A DNA stretch of 64,000 bases from JAUIET01 sp039111475 (GTDB taxonomy: Bacteria; Pseudomonadota; Gammaproteobacteria; Pseudomonadales; JAUIET01): the NCBI GenBank assembly GCA_039111475.1, contig JBCCIP010000001.1, forward strand, positions 214,857 through 278,856, read 5' to 3'. Positions 1 through 8,199 of the stretch are shown here, in pieces. The notes under the pieces are model-generated. The model was given only the letters and a program-made list of their open reading frames with translations, was not told the DNA's origin and made no database searches. Positions within the stretch are counted from its first letter, which is position 1. Each line of letters opens with the position of its first letter. The position numbers were made by a program, and so were the translations under genes.

Positions 1-1742
1 GCGTAGTAAAAAGCGTCCAGCGCTGCGTTGAAGTTTGGGTCGCGCCAGGCGGCCGTTAACTGTGGCGTGCCAATGTTATTGCGATACGTCGCTTGTTTCA
101 CGTTGACGGTGTTACCTACGGGCTGCAAAGTGCCATCAGAGTTGAATCGACTTTTGTCATCCGCCGCAACATTATAAATCCGTTCATGACTTATGCCGTC
201 TTTATCAACCCAGCCTTTAATAATCTGAATACGATCCAGATTGGCACCGATCGGATCTTTTTGCGCCATCACCAGGAACAGCGGAGAGGAATTTTCACCG
301 GTACCGCGCAGCTCACCACCCATCGGCACGCCACCTTGATACACCTTCTGCAAGCCGTCCGAGTCGCTAAGATCAGCTTCCTGCAAATTCCAGCCGGCAA
401 AAAATCGTAAGGATATACGCGGCCCTGAAGTGGAATAAGTCTCCTTGCGGCGCATAGCATCGAACAGGCTGGCGCGAGTATTCTCTTCAGCCCAAACAGC
501 CGCAAGGCCCATCGCGAACCACTGCTTGCCGCGGTTCTCATCGTCTGGTACCAAAGTGCTAAGCCCCATTCGGATACCGGCACTACCGTCCAATATTGGT
601 AGCTTGCCATGGTAGTTATCTTCTTCCACGGAGGAGCTGCTGTTGTGGCCATCACTGCTGCCAATAAAACCGAAGCGATAGGGATTCAAGCTGGCACGAT
701 GCGACAATTCCAGGCCGGCGCGCAAGGCATCGCGTACATAACCGCCCGCGTTCTTTTGAGAACCGCCTGAGACTTTCATTGGCACATCGTAGATTCCAAA
801 GCCTGCAAATTCGTCTTTTGGGGATAGCTCGGGATGGGTTTCCGATGCGCCTTTTACTTGAAGAATTTCGCTGATGGGCTCATTGCGCATGCGCTGTGTG
901 GCGTATTCTGAATTTATGGCTTCACCATTGAAGGTCACATCGTCATACATCAGGCCATTACTGGCATTGCCGTTGTGCGGAATGGCAAGACTATCAATGC
1001 CCTCTTCTCTTTGCGCGTCAAGAACGTCCCACAAGTCTTCAGGATTGACCGAGTCCACTGAGCTATAGAGCCTTTCGGGTACGTTACCAGATCGGAAGAT
1101 CACGTTGCGATGCAGGTTTTGCGCATCCGGCATTGAAGTCCATTCATAACCTATGAACGTAGTGAAGCTGCCGGGTACATTGTGGCGTTCTGCGGCGTCA
1201 ATAATTTGCTGCCAGGCGTCTCGATTAACGGATTCCAATCCCGGAATACCAAACTGCTCTCTCTTCTTCTCCTCGCTGGAGACCCGAAGCACTGCGGTGC
1301 GAAAAAACTCCCAGGTGATATTCAGCGGTCGGCCGCCCTGTACCGCGGCTCGGATGGCATTGTCTTCAACCTGCTCTCCAGCGAGGTGCCTCGCTACGCC
1401 CAGGTACTCTGCGTGATCGGTTACTGCACCAAAATCCAACGGACGTTTGGCACGAATGGAATAGCCAAGGCCGTGTTCAATGGTGTCACCTTTCATATAC
1501 CGCCAGGCGTCTTCCGGCAAGGTACGTACGCCCATCGTGTAGGCATCAAACGACAGGCTACTGTGGACGTGTAGATCGCCCCAATACAGGTTTCTATCTG
1601 GATTAAACTCGGTAGTGCGCAGTACTGGCGCAGGCAGATCAGAGCTGTGCACCGCTCGAATACTCGGGTCATCAACCTTTGAACACGAAGCCATTGCGAG
1701 GGGCAGCAGCACCATCGCAAAGCGGACGCCGCAAAGATTCAT
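1..1742 (-). CDS. DUF3604 family lipoprotein, PHP-like metal hydrolase fold (partial)
   Basis: The reverse strand is open from an ATG at 1742 to the window edge, about 580 codons with no stop, so the C-terminus is missing. An AGAGAGG ribosome site precedes the start. The N-terminus is a lipoprotein signal with a cysteine after LAMAS, so an envelope location is expected. Metal-site-like motifs follow in the family order: WGDLHVHSSLS, AVTDHAEYLG, IPHNGN and IGSSDGHNSS. These recall the HxH and DH signatures of PHP-type phosphoesterases. The function of DUF3604 proteins is not established to my knowledge. A full-length paralogue lies at 21336-23222. The promoter carries the MarR operator described at 1807-1842, so control by the adjacent MarR protein is likely. 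Confidence 0.9.
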   Translation of the reverse strand, partial: MNLCGVRFAMVLLPLAMASCSKVDDPSIRAVHSSDLPAPVLRTTEFNPDRNLYWGDLHVHSSLSFDAYTMGVRTLPEDAWRYMKGDTIEHGLGYSIRAKRPLDFGAVTDHAEYLGVARHLAGEQVEDNAIRAAVQGGRPLNITWEFFRTAVLRVSSEEKKREQFGIPGLESVNRDAWQQIIDAAERHNVPGSFTTFIGYEWTSMPDAQNLHRNVIFRSGNVPERLYSSVDSVNPEDLWDVLDAQREEGIDSLAIPHNGNASNGLMYDDVTFNGEAINSEYATQRMRNEPISEILQVKGASETHPELSPKDEFAGFGIYDVPMKVSGGSQKNAGGYVRDALRAGLELSHRASLNPYRFGFIGSSDGHNSSSSVEEDNYHGKLPILDGSAGIRMGLSTLVPDDENRGKQWFAMGLAAVWAEENTRASLFDAMRRKETYSTSGPRISLRFFAGWNLQEADLSDSDGLQKVYQGGVPMGGELRGTGENSSPLFLVMAQKDPIGANLDRIQIIKGWVDKDGISHERIYNVAADDKSRFNSDGTLQPVGNTVNVKQATYRNNIGTPQLTAAWRDPNFNAALDAFYY

Positions 1743-1806
1743 ATCGACCTCTCTTTCATCTGCAATCGACAGGCACGGAGGTACCATCAATGTTAGTTGT
1801 AATATT

Positions 1807-1842
1807 GATAGGTATCCTAACTATAATTCAGCAAAGAGTCAA
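1807..1842 (-). promoter_or_regulatory. Promoter and MarR-type operator of the DUF3604 gene
   Basis: On the minus strand, TTGACT (1837-1842) lies 17 bases from TAGGAT (1814-1819). An imperfect inverted repeat GTTAGG-ATA-CCTATC (1807-1821) sits over the -10 element. The same half-site and the same 3-base spacer occur at 2410-2426 in front of the SDR gene. Confidence 0.6.
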
Positions 1843-1860
1843 TGCGAAACTTGAGCGTTG

Positions 1861-2331
1861 CTATTTTTTGCGTATCTCGTGGTCTACATCGTCCACGAAC
1901 ATTTCCACTTTTCCCAACAATCGCATGTAACTTTTCAGCTCACGCTCGGTGACGTCATCCATGTACTCCTGTAGCTTCGCTCCATAGGCCGCCAGGCCTT
2001 CCAGGGCTTTACGTCCTTTTGCTTTCAGAACCAGGCGTTTGACCTTAGCGTTCTCCAGGGTCTGCCGCTTGGAGAGGTAAGCCTTCTTTTCCAGCTTATT
2101 GACGATGGGTGACAAGGTCGCCTTGGTGACACCCAGGATCTCCGAGAGCTCAGTAAGGTTGATTTCGGGGTGCTGTCCTACTTCTATAATGACTTCGACC
2201 TCCGACATGTACAGCAATTCACCAGTGCCGTAATCCCTGGGGTGCTTTCGACCCCAGAGCATCTTGTTAGTCAGCCGAAGAAGCTGCTCAGAGGCTTCAA
2301 GTTTGAGTTGCTCAAGGTGATCCACCGGCAT
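1861..2331 (-). CDS. MarR family transcriptional regulator
   Basis: This 156-residue protein has the usual MarR length. A winged helix-turn-helix is visible around residues 55-100: LTELSEILGVTKATLSPIVNKL, then a basic wing with KRQTLENAKVKR. MarR proteins are dimeric repressors that usually release DNA on binding a small phenolic or lipophilic ligand. The gene lies between a DUF3604 gene on the same strand and a divergent SDR gene. Both neighbours carry a GTTAGG-N3-CCTAAC palindrome over the -10 region, so this protein is the likely binder. A possible promoter for the gene itself is TTGATC-N16-TATACT, near 2371-2406 on the minus strand. AAGGTG precedes the ATG. The ligand cannot be read from sequence. 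Confidence 0.9.
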   Translation of the reverse strand: MPVDHLEQLKLEASEQLLRLTNKMLWGRKHPRDYGTGELLYMSEVEVIIEVGQHPEINLTELSEILGVTKATLSPIVNKLEKKAYLSKRQTLENAKVKRLVLKAKGRKALEGLAAYGAKLQEYMDDVTERELKSYMRLLGKVEMFVDDVDHEIRKK

Positions 2332-2388
2332 CGTGCACCTTACTATCCAATATAAGTTTCGAGGTAATGCCCAAAGTATACAGACCAG

Positions 2389-2426
2389 TTGACAGTGATC
2401 AAATTATTTTGTTAGGCTACCTAACA
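2389..2426 (+). promoter_or_regulatory. Promoter and perfect MarR operator of the SDR/epimerase pair
   Basis: TTGACA (2389-2394) lies 18 bases from a TAGGCT -10-like element (2413-2418). A perfect 17-base palindrome, TGTTAGG-CTA-CCTAACA (2410-2426), overlaps the -10. The geometry matches the promoter at 1807-1842, which points to one repressor acting on both. The position also argues that the SDR starts at 2463, not at the upstream in-frame ATG at 2367. Confidence 0.65.
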
Positions 2427-2462
2427 TTAGTGGAGCCCGCAAACCTTGTAGCAAAAAACACC

Positions 2463-3224
2463 ATGTACAGTAAAGACGCTTTCCAAGGCAAAATCGTCGC
2501 AGTCACCGGGGCCGGTTCCGGCGTAGGACGGGCATTGGCCCGGCTTTACTCGCAAGCAGGTGCCTCAGTGGCGATTCTTGATATCGAGGATGAGCGTTTG
2601 GCCCAAACGGCGTCCGACCTGACCGACGAAGGCGCCAATGTGTTGAAGATTGTAGGTGATGTCTCCGACCCAAATTATTGCGCAAATGCGATCGATCAGG
2701 TGGTTAATCACTGTGGTGGCATTGACGTGCTGTGCAACGTAGCTGGCATCGTATCATTCCGGGCCATCGCTGACGTCGACCCGTCCTTCTGGCGTAAGCA
2801 TTTCGCCGTTAACGTTGACGGCCCCTTCTTTTTGTCTCAAGCGGCCTTGCCCCACCTCACGAAAACGGGCGGCAATATTGTGAATGTTGCTTCATCAGCC
2901 GCATTGGTGGGTGAAGCTTTTCTGGTGCCCTACGCTGCCAGCAAGGCGGCCTTGGTGCACATGACCAAATCCATGGCGATGGAACTGGTCAACGAAAACG
3001 TGCGCATCAATGCTGTGGCGCCAGGTGCTATCGACACTAATATAATGGCCGGACAAACTTTTCCTGACAATATCGATTTTGACCTTGTCAGTCGATACAC
3101 GGGGCTTCGTGCCGCGTCAAGTCCAGAAGAGATTGCCGAGTTTATCGCGTATATCTCATCGCCGATGGCCAGTTCTATTCATGGAGCTTGCCTGTCAATC
3201 GACGGCGGCATTACGGCCGGCTAA
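2463..3224 (+). CDS. Short-chain dehydrogenase/reductase (classical SDR)
   Basis: This 253-residue classical SDR probably oxidises a hydroxyl or reduces a ketone. The cofactor loop TGAGSGVG is at residues 15-22, and Asp40 at the end of strand 2 suggests NAD(H). NVAG (92-95), Ser144 and YAASK (Tyr157/Lys161) complete the active site. The C-terminus SIDGGITAG is typical of the FabG-like group. I chose the ATG at 2463 because the family begins there and the operator lies upstream of it. An epimerase-type gene starts 25 bases downstream, so the two probably form an operon under the adjacent MarR. The substrate is unknown. The setting of P450 and other SDRs suggests a hydrophobic alcohol. Confidence 0.9.
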   Translation: MYSKDAFQGKIVAVTGAGSGVGRALARLYSQAGASVAILDIEDERLAQTASDLTDEGANVLKIVGDVSDPNYCANAIDQVVNHCGGIDVLCNVAGIVSFRAIADVDPSFWRKHFAVNVDGPFFLSQAALPHLTKTGGNIVNVASSAALVGEAFLVPYAASKAALVHMTKSMAMELVNENVRINAVAPGAIDTNIMAGQTFPDNIDFDLVSRYTGLRAASSPEEIAEFIAYISSPMASSIHGACLSIDGGITAG

Positions 3225-3249
3225 TCACGCAAATCAGAGGAACCTGGTT

Positions 3250-4233
3250 ATGAAAGTATTGCTAACAGGTCCCAGCGGCAGGGTTGGCTACACTACCTTT
3301 AGCAGATTGTTAGGCGCGGGGCACGAGGTTCGTTGTTTCGATACGCGAAAGAACTTCCTGAGCCATCCGAGCGGCTTCAACGAGTCGATCGAACATTACT
3401 GGCGCAACAAGGGACATGAGTTTGAGTGGGTATGGGGCGACATTCGCAATGCCGATGACGTTCGGGCCGCCGTTGTCGATGACGTAGACGTGGTTATTCA
3501 CCATGCCGCTATGACTTTGCCCTCCCACTGTGAAGAGGAATGGGAGTATTGCTGGGAGGTCAATTATTACGGGACCCTAAATGTGATAGCGGCCATACAA
3601 CAGTCATCAAAGTCGCCTAAGCTCATATACTCTTCATCGGTGGCAAATTATGGCTTTCAGCTTGAGGGTTGTGACGCCTTTATTGAATCGGACCCGCAAC
3701 CCTCTACCTGCACTTATGCCGCCACCAAAATTGCCTCCGAATTGGCGATTCGCAAATCAGGCATTAACTTCACGATTATGCGAATGGCATCTGCAATCGA
3801 TTACCGCGCACCGCACCTGCTAATGATGTCTTCCGCCGACATGCAAGAACGAGCGGCGAAAGAAATGAAACTCAAAACGCCGACCTCGCCCGCACATTGG
3901 GTCTCAGTCGATGACGTGAACACGGCTTACCTCAACGCGATTGCCAACCCCGCATCCGATCATCAAACGTATAACATAGCTGGCCCAGAGGATTGTAGAA
4001 CAAGCTTCAAATCCTTCCAGGATGAGCTGTCGATAGCCCTTGGCGCTAAGACATCATCCGACAGCGATTGGGGCAAAAAACCCTACCCGCAGCACTACTA
4101 CGATATTTCTACAGCAGATGCTGTATTAGATTTTGCTCACACACCTCTCATAAAAATTCTTAAAAACATGACCGATGCGCTGGCCGATATTGGCGAGTTT
4201 TTAGAACTTTCTCAGCCGGACGCGTCCTGTTAG
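3250..4233 (+). CDS. NAD-dependent epimerase/dehydratase family protein (extended SDR)
   Basis: This 327-residue extended SDR begins MKVLLTGPSGRVGY, giving the TGxxGxxG loop at residues 6-13. WGDIRN marks the adenine-contacting Asp and HHAAM the substrate-side strand. SSSVANYG and YAATK give the catalytic Ser, Tyr and Lys. The ATG at 3250 follows an AGAGGA site, and the longer upstream reading frame overlaps the SDR gene in another frame. Family members act as sugar-nucleotide epimerases, 3-beta-hydroxysteroid dehydrogenases or aldehyde/ketone reductases. No sugar-nucleotide pathway is nearby, so a small-molecule dehydrogenase role fits better. It ends 9 bases from the convergent P450 stop, with no terminator visible between them. 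Confidence 0.85.
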   Translation: MKVLLTGPSGRVGYTTFSRLLGAGHEVRCFDTRKNFLSHPSGFNESIEHYWRNKGHEFEWVWGDIRNADDVRAAVVDDVDVVIHHAAMTLPSHCEEEWEYCWEVNYYGTLNVIAAIQQSSKSPKLIYSSSVANYGFQLEGCDAFIESDPQPSTCTYAATKIASELAIRKSGINFTIMRMASAIDYRAPHLLMMSSADMQERAAKEMKLKTPTSPAHWVSVDDVNTAYLNAIANPASDHQTYNIAGPEDCRTSFKSFQDELSIALGAKTSSDSDWGKKPYPQHYYDISTADAVLDFAHTPLIKILKNMTDALADIGEFLELSQPDASC

Positions 4234-4242
4234 CGTGCTGGC

Positions 4243-5487
4243 CTAGGCGCGCTTGTCAAAGGTAATCGGCATCGCTTTAATGCCTTGAATAAAGTTGGAC
4301 TTAAGGTATACGAGATCACCGGCCAGCTGTGGGTTATCCATTCGTGATAGTACTTCCTCCAGCATGACCCGCATTTCCATTTTGGCGAGATTCATGCCAA
4401 AGCAATTGTGCCTGCCGATTCCGAACGAACGGATATCGCGCTGCAGATCCTGCTGTTCGCTACGGTGCACATTAAAATGTTCTGGATCATCTTTAAAGAC
4501 GGATTCATCTCTATTGGCTCCCGCGTAATAGATGATGATTTTATCGCCCTTTTTAATCGGCGCGTTACCAAGCTCCGGTGCAGAAATGTCTTCGGTTGCT
4601 GTGCGGCGCATGCAAATAAAGGGGGGGTTGTAACGCAGCATTTCATAAATGGCGTCATCGATTTTCTCAGGATGTTGCTGAAGGTAGCGATACTGTTCTG
4701 GATTCTCCATCAAATTTCGAAGCGCATGCGAAATGGTGGTACGGGTACTCTCATTACCCGCTGACAAGATCATCAATACAATCCAGGCAAAGGTTTCATC
4801 AGATACTGGTTGGCCATTTATAACGCCATTAAGCAGTTGGCTGCTCACATTTTTAGTCTCGGAGCCTCGCCATTTGTTTGCCAGTTCAAAGGCGTAGACC
4901 ATCAAATCCGCTGCGGCCTGCTCTGCGGCCTCTTTGCCACCGGACACATCCGGGTCGTCCGAGAACATCATGGTATTGGTCCATCCGAAAAACTTGTCCC
5001 GATCACTGGCAGGTATGTCAAAGAACTCCAAAATCATCAGCAGTGGAAGTTCGGCGGCTACCTCGGTTACAAACTCACAAGCGCCTTTGTCGATCACACG
5101 ATCAACAATTTCTTTCGCGTAGCGTCTTGCCCGTGGTTCGTAAGAAGCAACCGCTGCTGGCGTGAAATGATCCCGAATCAGTCGACGATAATCGAGGTTT
5201 TCGGGTGGATCCAGATTTATAAACATGCGGGACTGAATGTTGTCGACTATCTCCTGCTCCATTTCCATGGGTATGGCGCTGCGCATTCGCGACGAAAACA
5301 AGGCATTGTTTTTTGATACAAAGTCGACGGCTGCGTGTTGCGTGACTGCCCAGTATGGAATACCCGTCGAAGGGTCTTCTATTTTGACAGCGGGTCCCGC
5401 TGCACGAATGGACGCCACTGCCTTGCTGTCATAGCCTTGGCCCAGAAATTGAGGGTCCATAATATTTGCATAGGGGCATTCAGCCAT
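4243..5487 (-). CDS. Cytochrome P450
   Basis: This 414-residue soluble bacterial P450 should hydroxylate a small or lipophilic substrate using a ferredoxin partner. No ferredoxin or ferredoxin reductase gene is recognisable in the window. The I-helix motif is SAGNESTRTT, with Asn in place of the usual acidic residue before Glu-Ser-Thr. The ExxR motif is YEMLR, and the haem loop is FGIGRHNCFG with Cys362 as ligand. The ATG at 5487 has a strong AAGGAG site. It is the last gene of a minus-strand run of dehydrogenases, which supports a pathway where P450 hydroxylation is followed by alcohol and aldehyde oxidation. The family resembles CYP enzymes acting on terpenes, steroids or fatty acids, and the exact subfamily is unclear. 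Confidence 0.93.
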   Translation of the reverse strand: MAECPYANIMDPQFLGQGYDSKAVASIRAAGPAVKIEDPSTGIPYWAVTQHAAVDFVSKNNALFSSRMRSAIPMEMEQEIVDNIQSRMFINLDPPENLDYRRLIRDHFTPAAVASYEPRARRYAKEIVDRVIDKGACEFVTEVAAELPLLMILEFFDIPASDRDKFFGWTNTMMFSDDPDVSGGKEAAEQAAADLMVYAFELANKWRGSETKNVSSQLLNGVINGQPVSDETFAWIVLMILSAGNESTRTTISHALRNLMENPEQYRYLQQHPEKIDDAIYEMLRYNPPFICMRRTATEDISAPELGNAPIKKGDKIIIYYAGANRDESVFKDDPEHFNVHRSEQQDLQRDIRSFGIGRHNCFGMNLAKMEMRVMLEEVLSRMDNPQLAGDLVYLKSNFIQGIKAMPITFDKRA

Positions 5488-5678
5488 TGTTTTCTCCTTT
5501 ACGGGCAATAAGAGTTGAATAATTGATTGAGTCGTTCACTCATTTTATCCACAGCCTCCTTCGGGCTGAGCCGATCTTTTCTGCACCGCAGATTTTGCGG
5601 CACATGGCGGATGCGGCGCCCAAAAAAAACTCGCTTTTTGGTTCAATCAAGGCCAGGTTGCCACTCGACATAATGCAA

Positions 5679-6509
5679 TCAATCCTGATTAATCGCATCA
5701 TTACGGTACTTGCGAAATTCTTCGATGGAACGAACTGCGCCCTTATGGCCTATCTCCGGCCATACTCGTTGCGCGAGGCCAAGCATCTTTGCATAAAACG
5801 GAAACACTATTTTGCGTGGCGTTTGGGACAACCCTGCCACAATGATGCGCGCCGCCCGCTCTGCCGGCATTAGCGCTGGCAAACCCTTAAGCACGGTTTC
5901 TGCATTGGTGCCTCGTGTCTTGGCTTTGCTCAGCATGTCTGAGCTAACATTGCCCGGGCAGATTGTCTTGAACACCACGCCGTGAGCTTCGGCCTCGCCA
6001 GCAACCGAAGCGGTAAGCCCGACCACCCCGTGTTTGCTGCCCGAGTATGCCGCCATAGTACCCACCGGAATCAAGCCGCCACTGGATGCCATATTGGCGA
6101 TCATGCCATGTCCCTGCGCCTTCATGATGCGATAGGCATACAGTGTTCCCAGTGCGACCGCTTTCATGTTCACGTCGATCAAAGTTTCAAGGAACGTGTC
6201 GTCCATCTCGAGAAACTCGCCCACATACATAATTCCGGCGTTATTGATAACCAGATCCAGACTGCCGTGTTCCTCAGCGACCTGTTTGAACACCCGCTCC
6301 AACGCCAACTTTTCCGTGACATCAAGAGCAGCCGCTTCCGCACGACCACCGGCGGCACGAATGGCGTCTACTACGTCTTGCGCTTCCTGTTCGTACAACG
6401 CTGTCACGTATACTACTGCTCCCGCACGCGCAAGCTCCATACTGACGGCTCGACCTATGCCAGTACCGGCACCGGTAATGACCGCGCTTTTCCCAGCCCA
6501 TCTGCTCAT
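5679..6509 (-). CDS. Short-chain dehydrogenase/reductase
   Basis: This 276-residue SDR has TGAGTGIG at residues 12-19, NNAG at 89-92, SS at 142-143 and YSGSK (Tyr155/Lys159). Its C-terminal tail of about 50 residues, with KIVFPFYAKMLGLAQRVWPE, is longer than in FabG-type enzymes. It resembles SDRs annotated as acting on hydrophobic ketones or retinol-like substrates. I chose the ATG at 6509 because AGGAG lies about 10 bases upstream and the family begins near MSRWAGK. It sits between another SDR and the P450 in the minus-strand operon. A degenerate relative of this protein is found at 19640-19837. Confidence 0.9.
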   Translation of the reverse strand: MSRWAGKSAVITGAGTGIGRAVSMELARAGAVVYVTALYEQEAQDVVDAIRAAGGRAEAAALDVTEKLALERVFKQVAEEHGSLDLVINNAGIMYVGEFLEMDDTFLETLIDVNMKAVALGTLYAYRIMKAQGHGMIANMASSGGLIPVGTMAAYSGSKHGVVGLTASVAGEAEAHGVVFKTICPGNVSSDMLSKAKTRGTNAETVLKGLPALMPAERAARIIVAGLSQTPRKIVFPFYAKMLGLAQRVWPEIGHKGAVRSIEEFRKYRNDAINQD

Positions 6510-6574
6510 TATGATGATTCTCCTAGGTAAGCGATCTGCCGAATCTGGACGCACTTACTCATTGTTTACCTCTG

Positions 6575-7402
6575 CTAAGCGGTGATTCCTATCAGATCGT
6601 CCCGTTGCCCTATCAATACGTTGGCGCAATAGCCAAAATCAACCGGTAAGTTAACACCGCTGACAAAACCAGCCAGCTTACTGTTCAGCAACACCAGCGG
6701 CTCACCCATCTCCACGCTGGTGGCATAGCGACCATTAGAGGGCAAGAATAAATCAATGGCCTCATCGGGTATCTGGCCCTGGTCTTTTAGCTGATCCATA
6801 AACGCACTGGCGGTTGGCGAGGGTGAAATACAGTTAATACGAATATTCCGCGCCGCGAGCTCTGAGGCCTTCTGCATCGTGTACACAATGAGACATTGCT
6901 TAGAAAAACCGTAGCCGTCCGCACAGGCTTCGGGATTCGATGCCATCCACGCTGTTGCTGCCTGCTGCGAATTGTCCTCCGCCAAAAACGCCTTTACCTG
7001 TTCCAATTTTGCACGCCAGGCCATACCCGCCGTGGACGCTATGGAGGCAATTGCGCCGCCCTCCGAAAGACGCGGAATCAGCGCGTCGGTGAGATAACGC
7101 AGGCCTACAAAGTTAATCAGTACAGTGTCCTCTGCTGTGAAAGGCGGACTCGGCACGCCAGCACAATTAAATAAGGCATGGACTTGCTCCGGAAGTACAT
7201 CGACCGCCGCGTCGATAGAGCGCATATTCTTCATATCCACTTCTAGCGCCGAGAAAACAGGCGCACTGATCGGCGCAATGTCGAGCGCATGAACCTCGGC
7301 ACCAAGCTCAACCAATAGCTGTGCGGCGGCTTGTCCCATACCTGATGCTGCACCAGTGATGACGACTTTTTTACCTCGGTATCCTAGAACATCGTGAATC
7401 AT
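6575..7402 (-). CDS. SDR of the 3-alpha-hydroxysteroid / coniferyl-alcohol dehydrogenase type
   Basis: This 275-residue protein has TGAASGMG at residues 16-23 and Asp41 after strand 2, suggesting NAD. Other active-site features are a NCAG motif, Ser123 and YGFSK (Tyr164/Lys168). About 40 residues separate Ser from Tyr. This insertion is characteristic of the SDR branch that includes Comamonas 3-alpha-hydroxysteroid dehydrogenase and CalA coniferyl-alcohol dehydrogenase. The C-terminal part, with SGVNLPVDFGYCAN, also fits that branch. A steroid or bulky alcohol substrate is therefore plausible but not shown. It lies 23 bases downstream of the next SDR in the same operon. Confidence 0.87.
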   Translation of the reverse strand: MIHDVLGYRGKKVVITGAASGMGQAAAQLLVELGAEVHALDIAPISAPVFSALEVDMKNMRSIDAAVDVLPEQVHALFNCAGVPSPPFTAEDTVLINFVGLRYLTDALIPRLSEGGAIASIASTAGMAWRAKLEQVKAFLAEDNSQQAATAWMASNPEACADGYGFSKQCLIVYTMQKASELAARNIRINCISPSPTASAFMDQLKDQGQIPDEAIDLFLPSNGRYATSVEMGEPLVLLNSKLAGFVSGVNLPVDFGYCANVLIGQRDDLIGITA

Positions 7403-7425
7403 CTCTGTGCCTCAGTTCGAGTGTT

Positions 7426-8199
7426 TTAGTGTCCAATTTTTGGCGTGGGAATATTCGGGCGCAGCTCCAGCAGGTCTACTGCGACGCCCTTGGGCTGCAT
7501 CAGGGCGTAGACGACGGCCTCGCCTACGTGCCCTGCACTCATTCCAATATCCATGTGGGTGCCTCGATGAGCCCACGCCCTCAAGCCCGCACTGAGCGCC
7601 TCAGCATTCCAGCCGGCGCTGAAGTTGGTCCCAGCCATTCCCGGCCGAATGCAGGAGACTCCGATGCCATCGTGCTGAAGCTCAGCCCTGAGGTCCCGTG
7701 AAAAGCGTTCCACAGCGGCTTTGGTCGCCGCATAAATCGACAAGTGGCTCATCTCGTCGTAATGGTGCGCGGAAGCAGAAGAGATATTGATAATGCGAGG
7801 GTTGTCACCACCGCGCAGCAAAGGAACCGACGCCTGACAACAAAATACGGTGCCTATGAAGTTGGTATGCACCTGCATCAGCACTTCCGCTTCCACCAGG
7901 TTTTCCACGGTATTGGGTCGGGCAATGCCAGCGTTATTGATCAGGCCATCTACGCGCCCATAATGTGAGTTGATGGCGTCGAATGCCGAGCCGATGTCGT
8001 CTACGTGCATCACGTTTGCTGTCACCCCGAACGCGTCATCAGAACCCAGCTCTGCCACCGCCCGATCCAGATCCTCTTGATTTCGCGACAATAGACCGAC
8101 ACGTGCTCCCGATGCCACTAGGGTCTTGGCGATGGCCAGACCGAAGCCCTTGGAACCGCCGGTAACGATATACACATTGTCTTTCAAGGCGCTGCTCAT
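7426..8199 (-). CDS. Short-chain dehydrogenase/reductase
   Basis: This 257-residue SDR has TGGSKGFG at residues 13-20 and Arg39 after strand 2, which suggests NADP(H). NNAG is at 88-91, ISSASA contains the catalytic Ser, and YAATK gives Tyr156/Lys160. The C-terminus lacks the usual GG cofactor tail and instead ends with a VDLLELRPNIPTPKIGH extension, as in YdfG-like enzymes. The start codon overlaps the stop of the upstream aldehyde dehydrogenase by 4 bases (ATGA), so the two are translationally coupled. The substrate is unknown. Confidence 0.9.
   Translation of the reverse strand: MSSALKDNVYIVTGGSKGFGLAIAKTLVASGARVGLLSRNQEDLDRAVAELGSDDAFGVTANVMHVDDIGSAFDAINSHYGRVDGLINNAGIARPNTVENLVEAEVLMQVHTNFIGTVFCCQASVPLLRGGDNPRIINISSASAHHYDEMSHLSIYAATKAAVERFSRDLRAELQHDGIGVSCIRPGMAGTNFSAGWNAEALSAGLRAWAHRGTHMDIGMSAGHVGEAVVYALMQPKGVAVDLLELRPNIPTPKIGH

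Noticed and set aside
4810..5316. 168-codon plus-strand frame antisense to the P450
   Set aside because: It mirrors the coding pattern of the P450 gene, has no ribosome site and matches no family.
5551..5567. CAGCC-N7-GGCTG as a terminator upstream of the P450
   Set aside because: Short stem without a U tract in the relevant direction.
5982..6530. 182-codon plus-strand frame antisense to an SDR
   Set aside because: It is a shadow of the SDR coding sequence, with a low-complexity composition and no recognisable domain.
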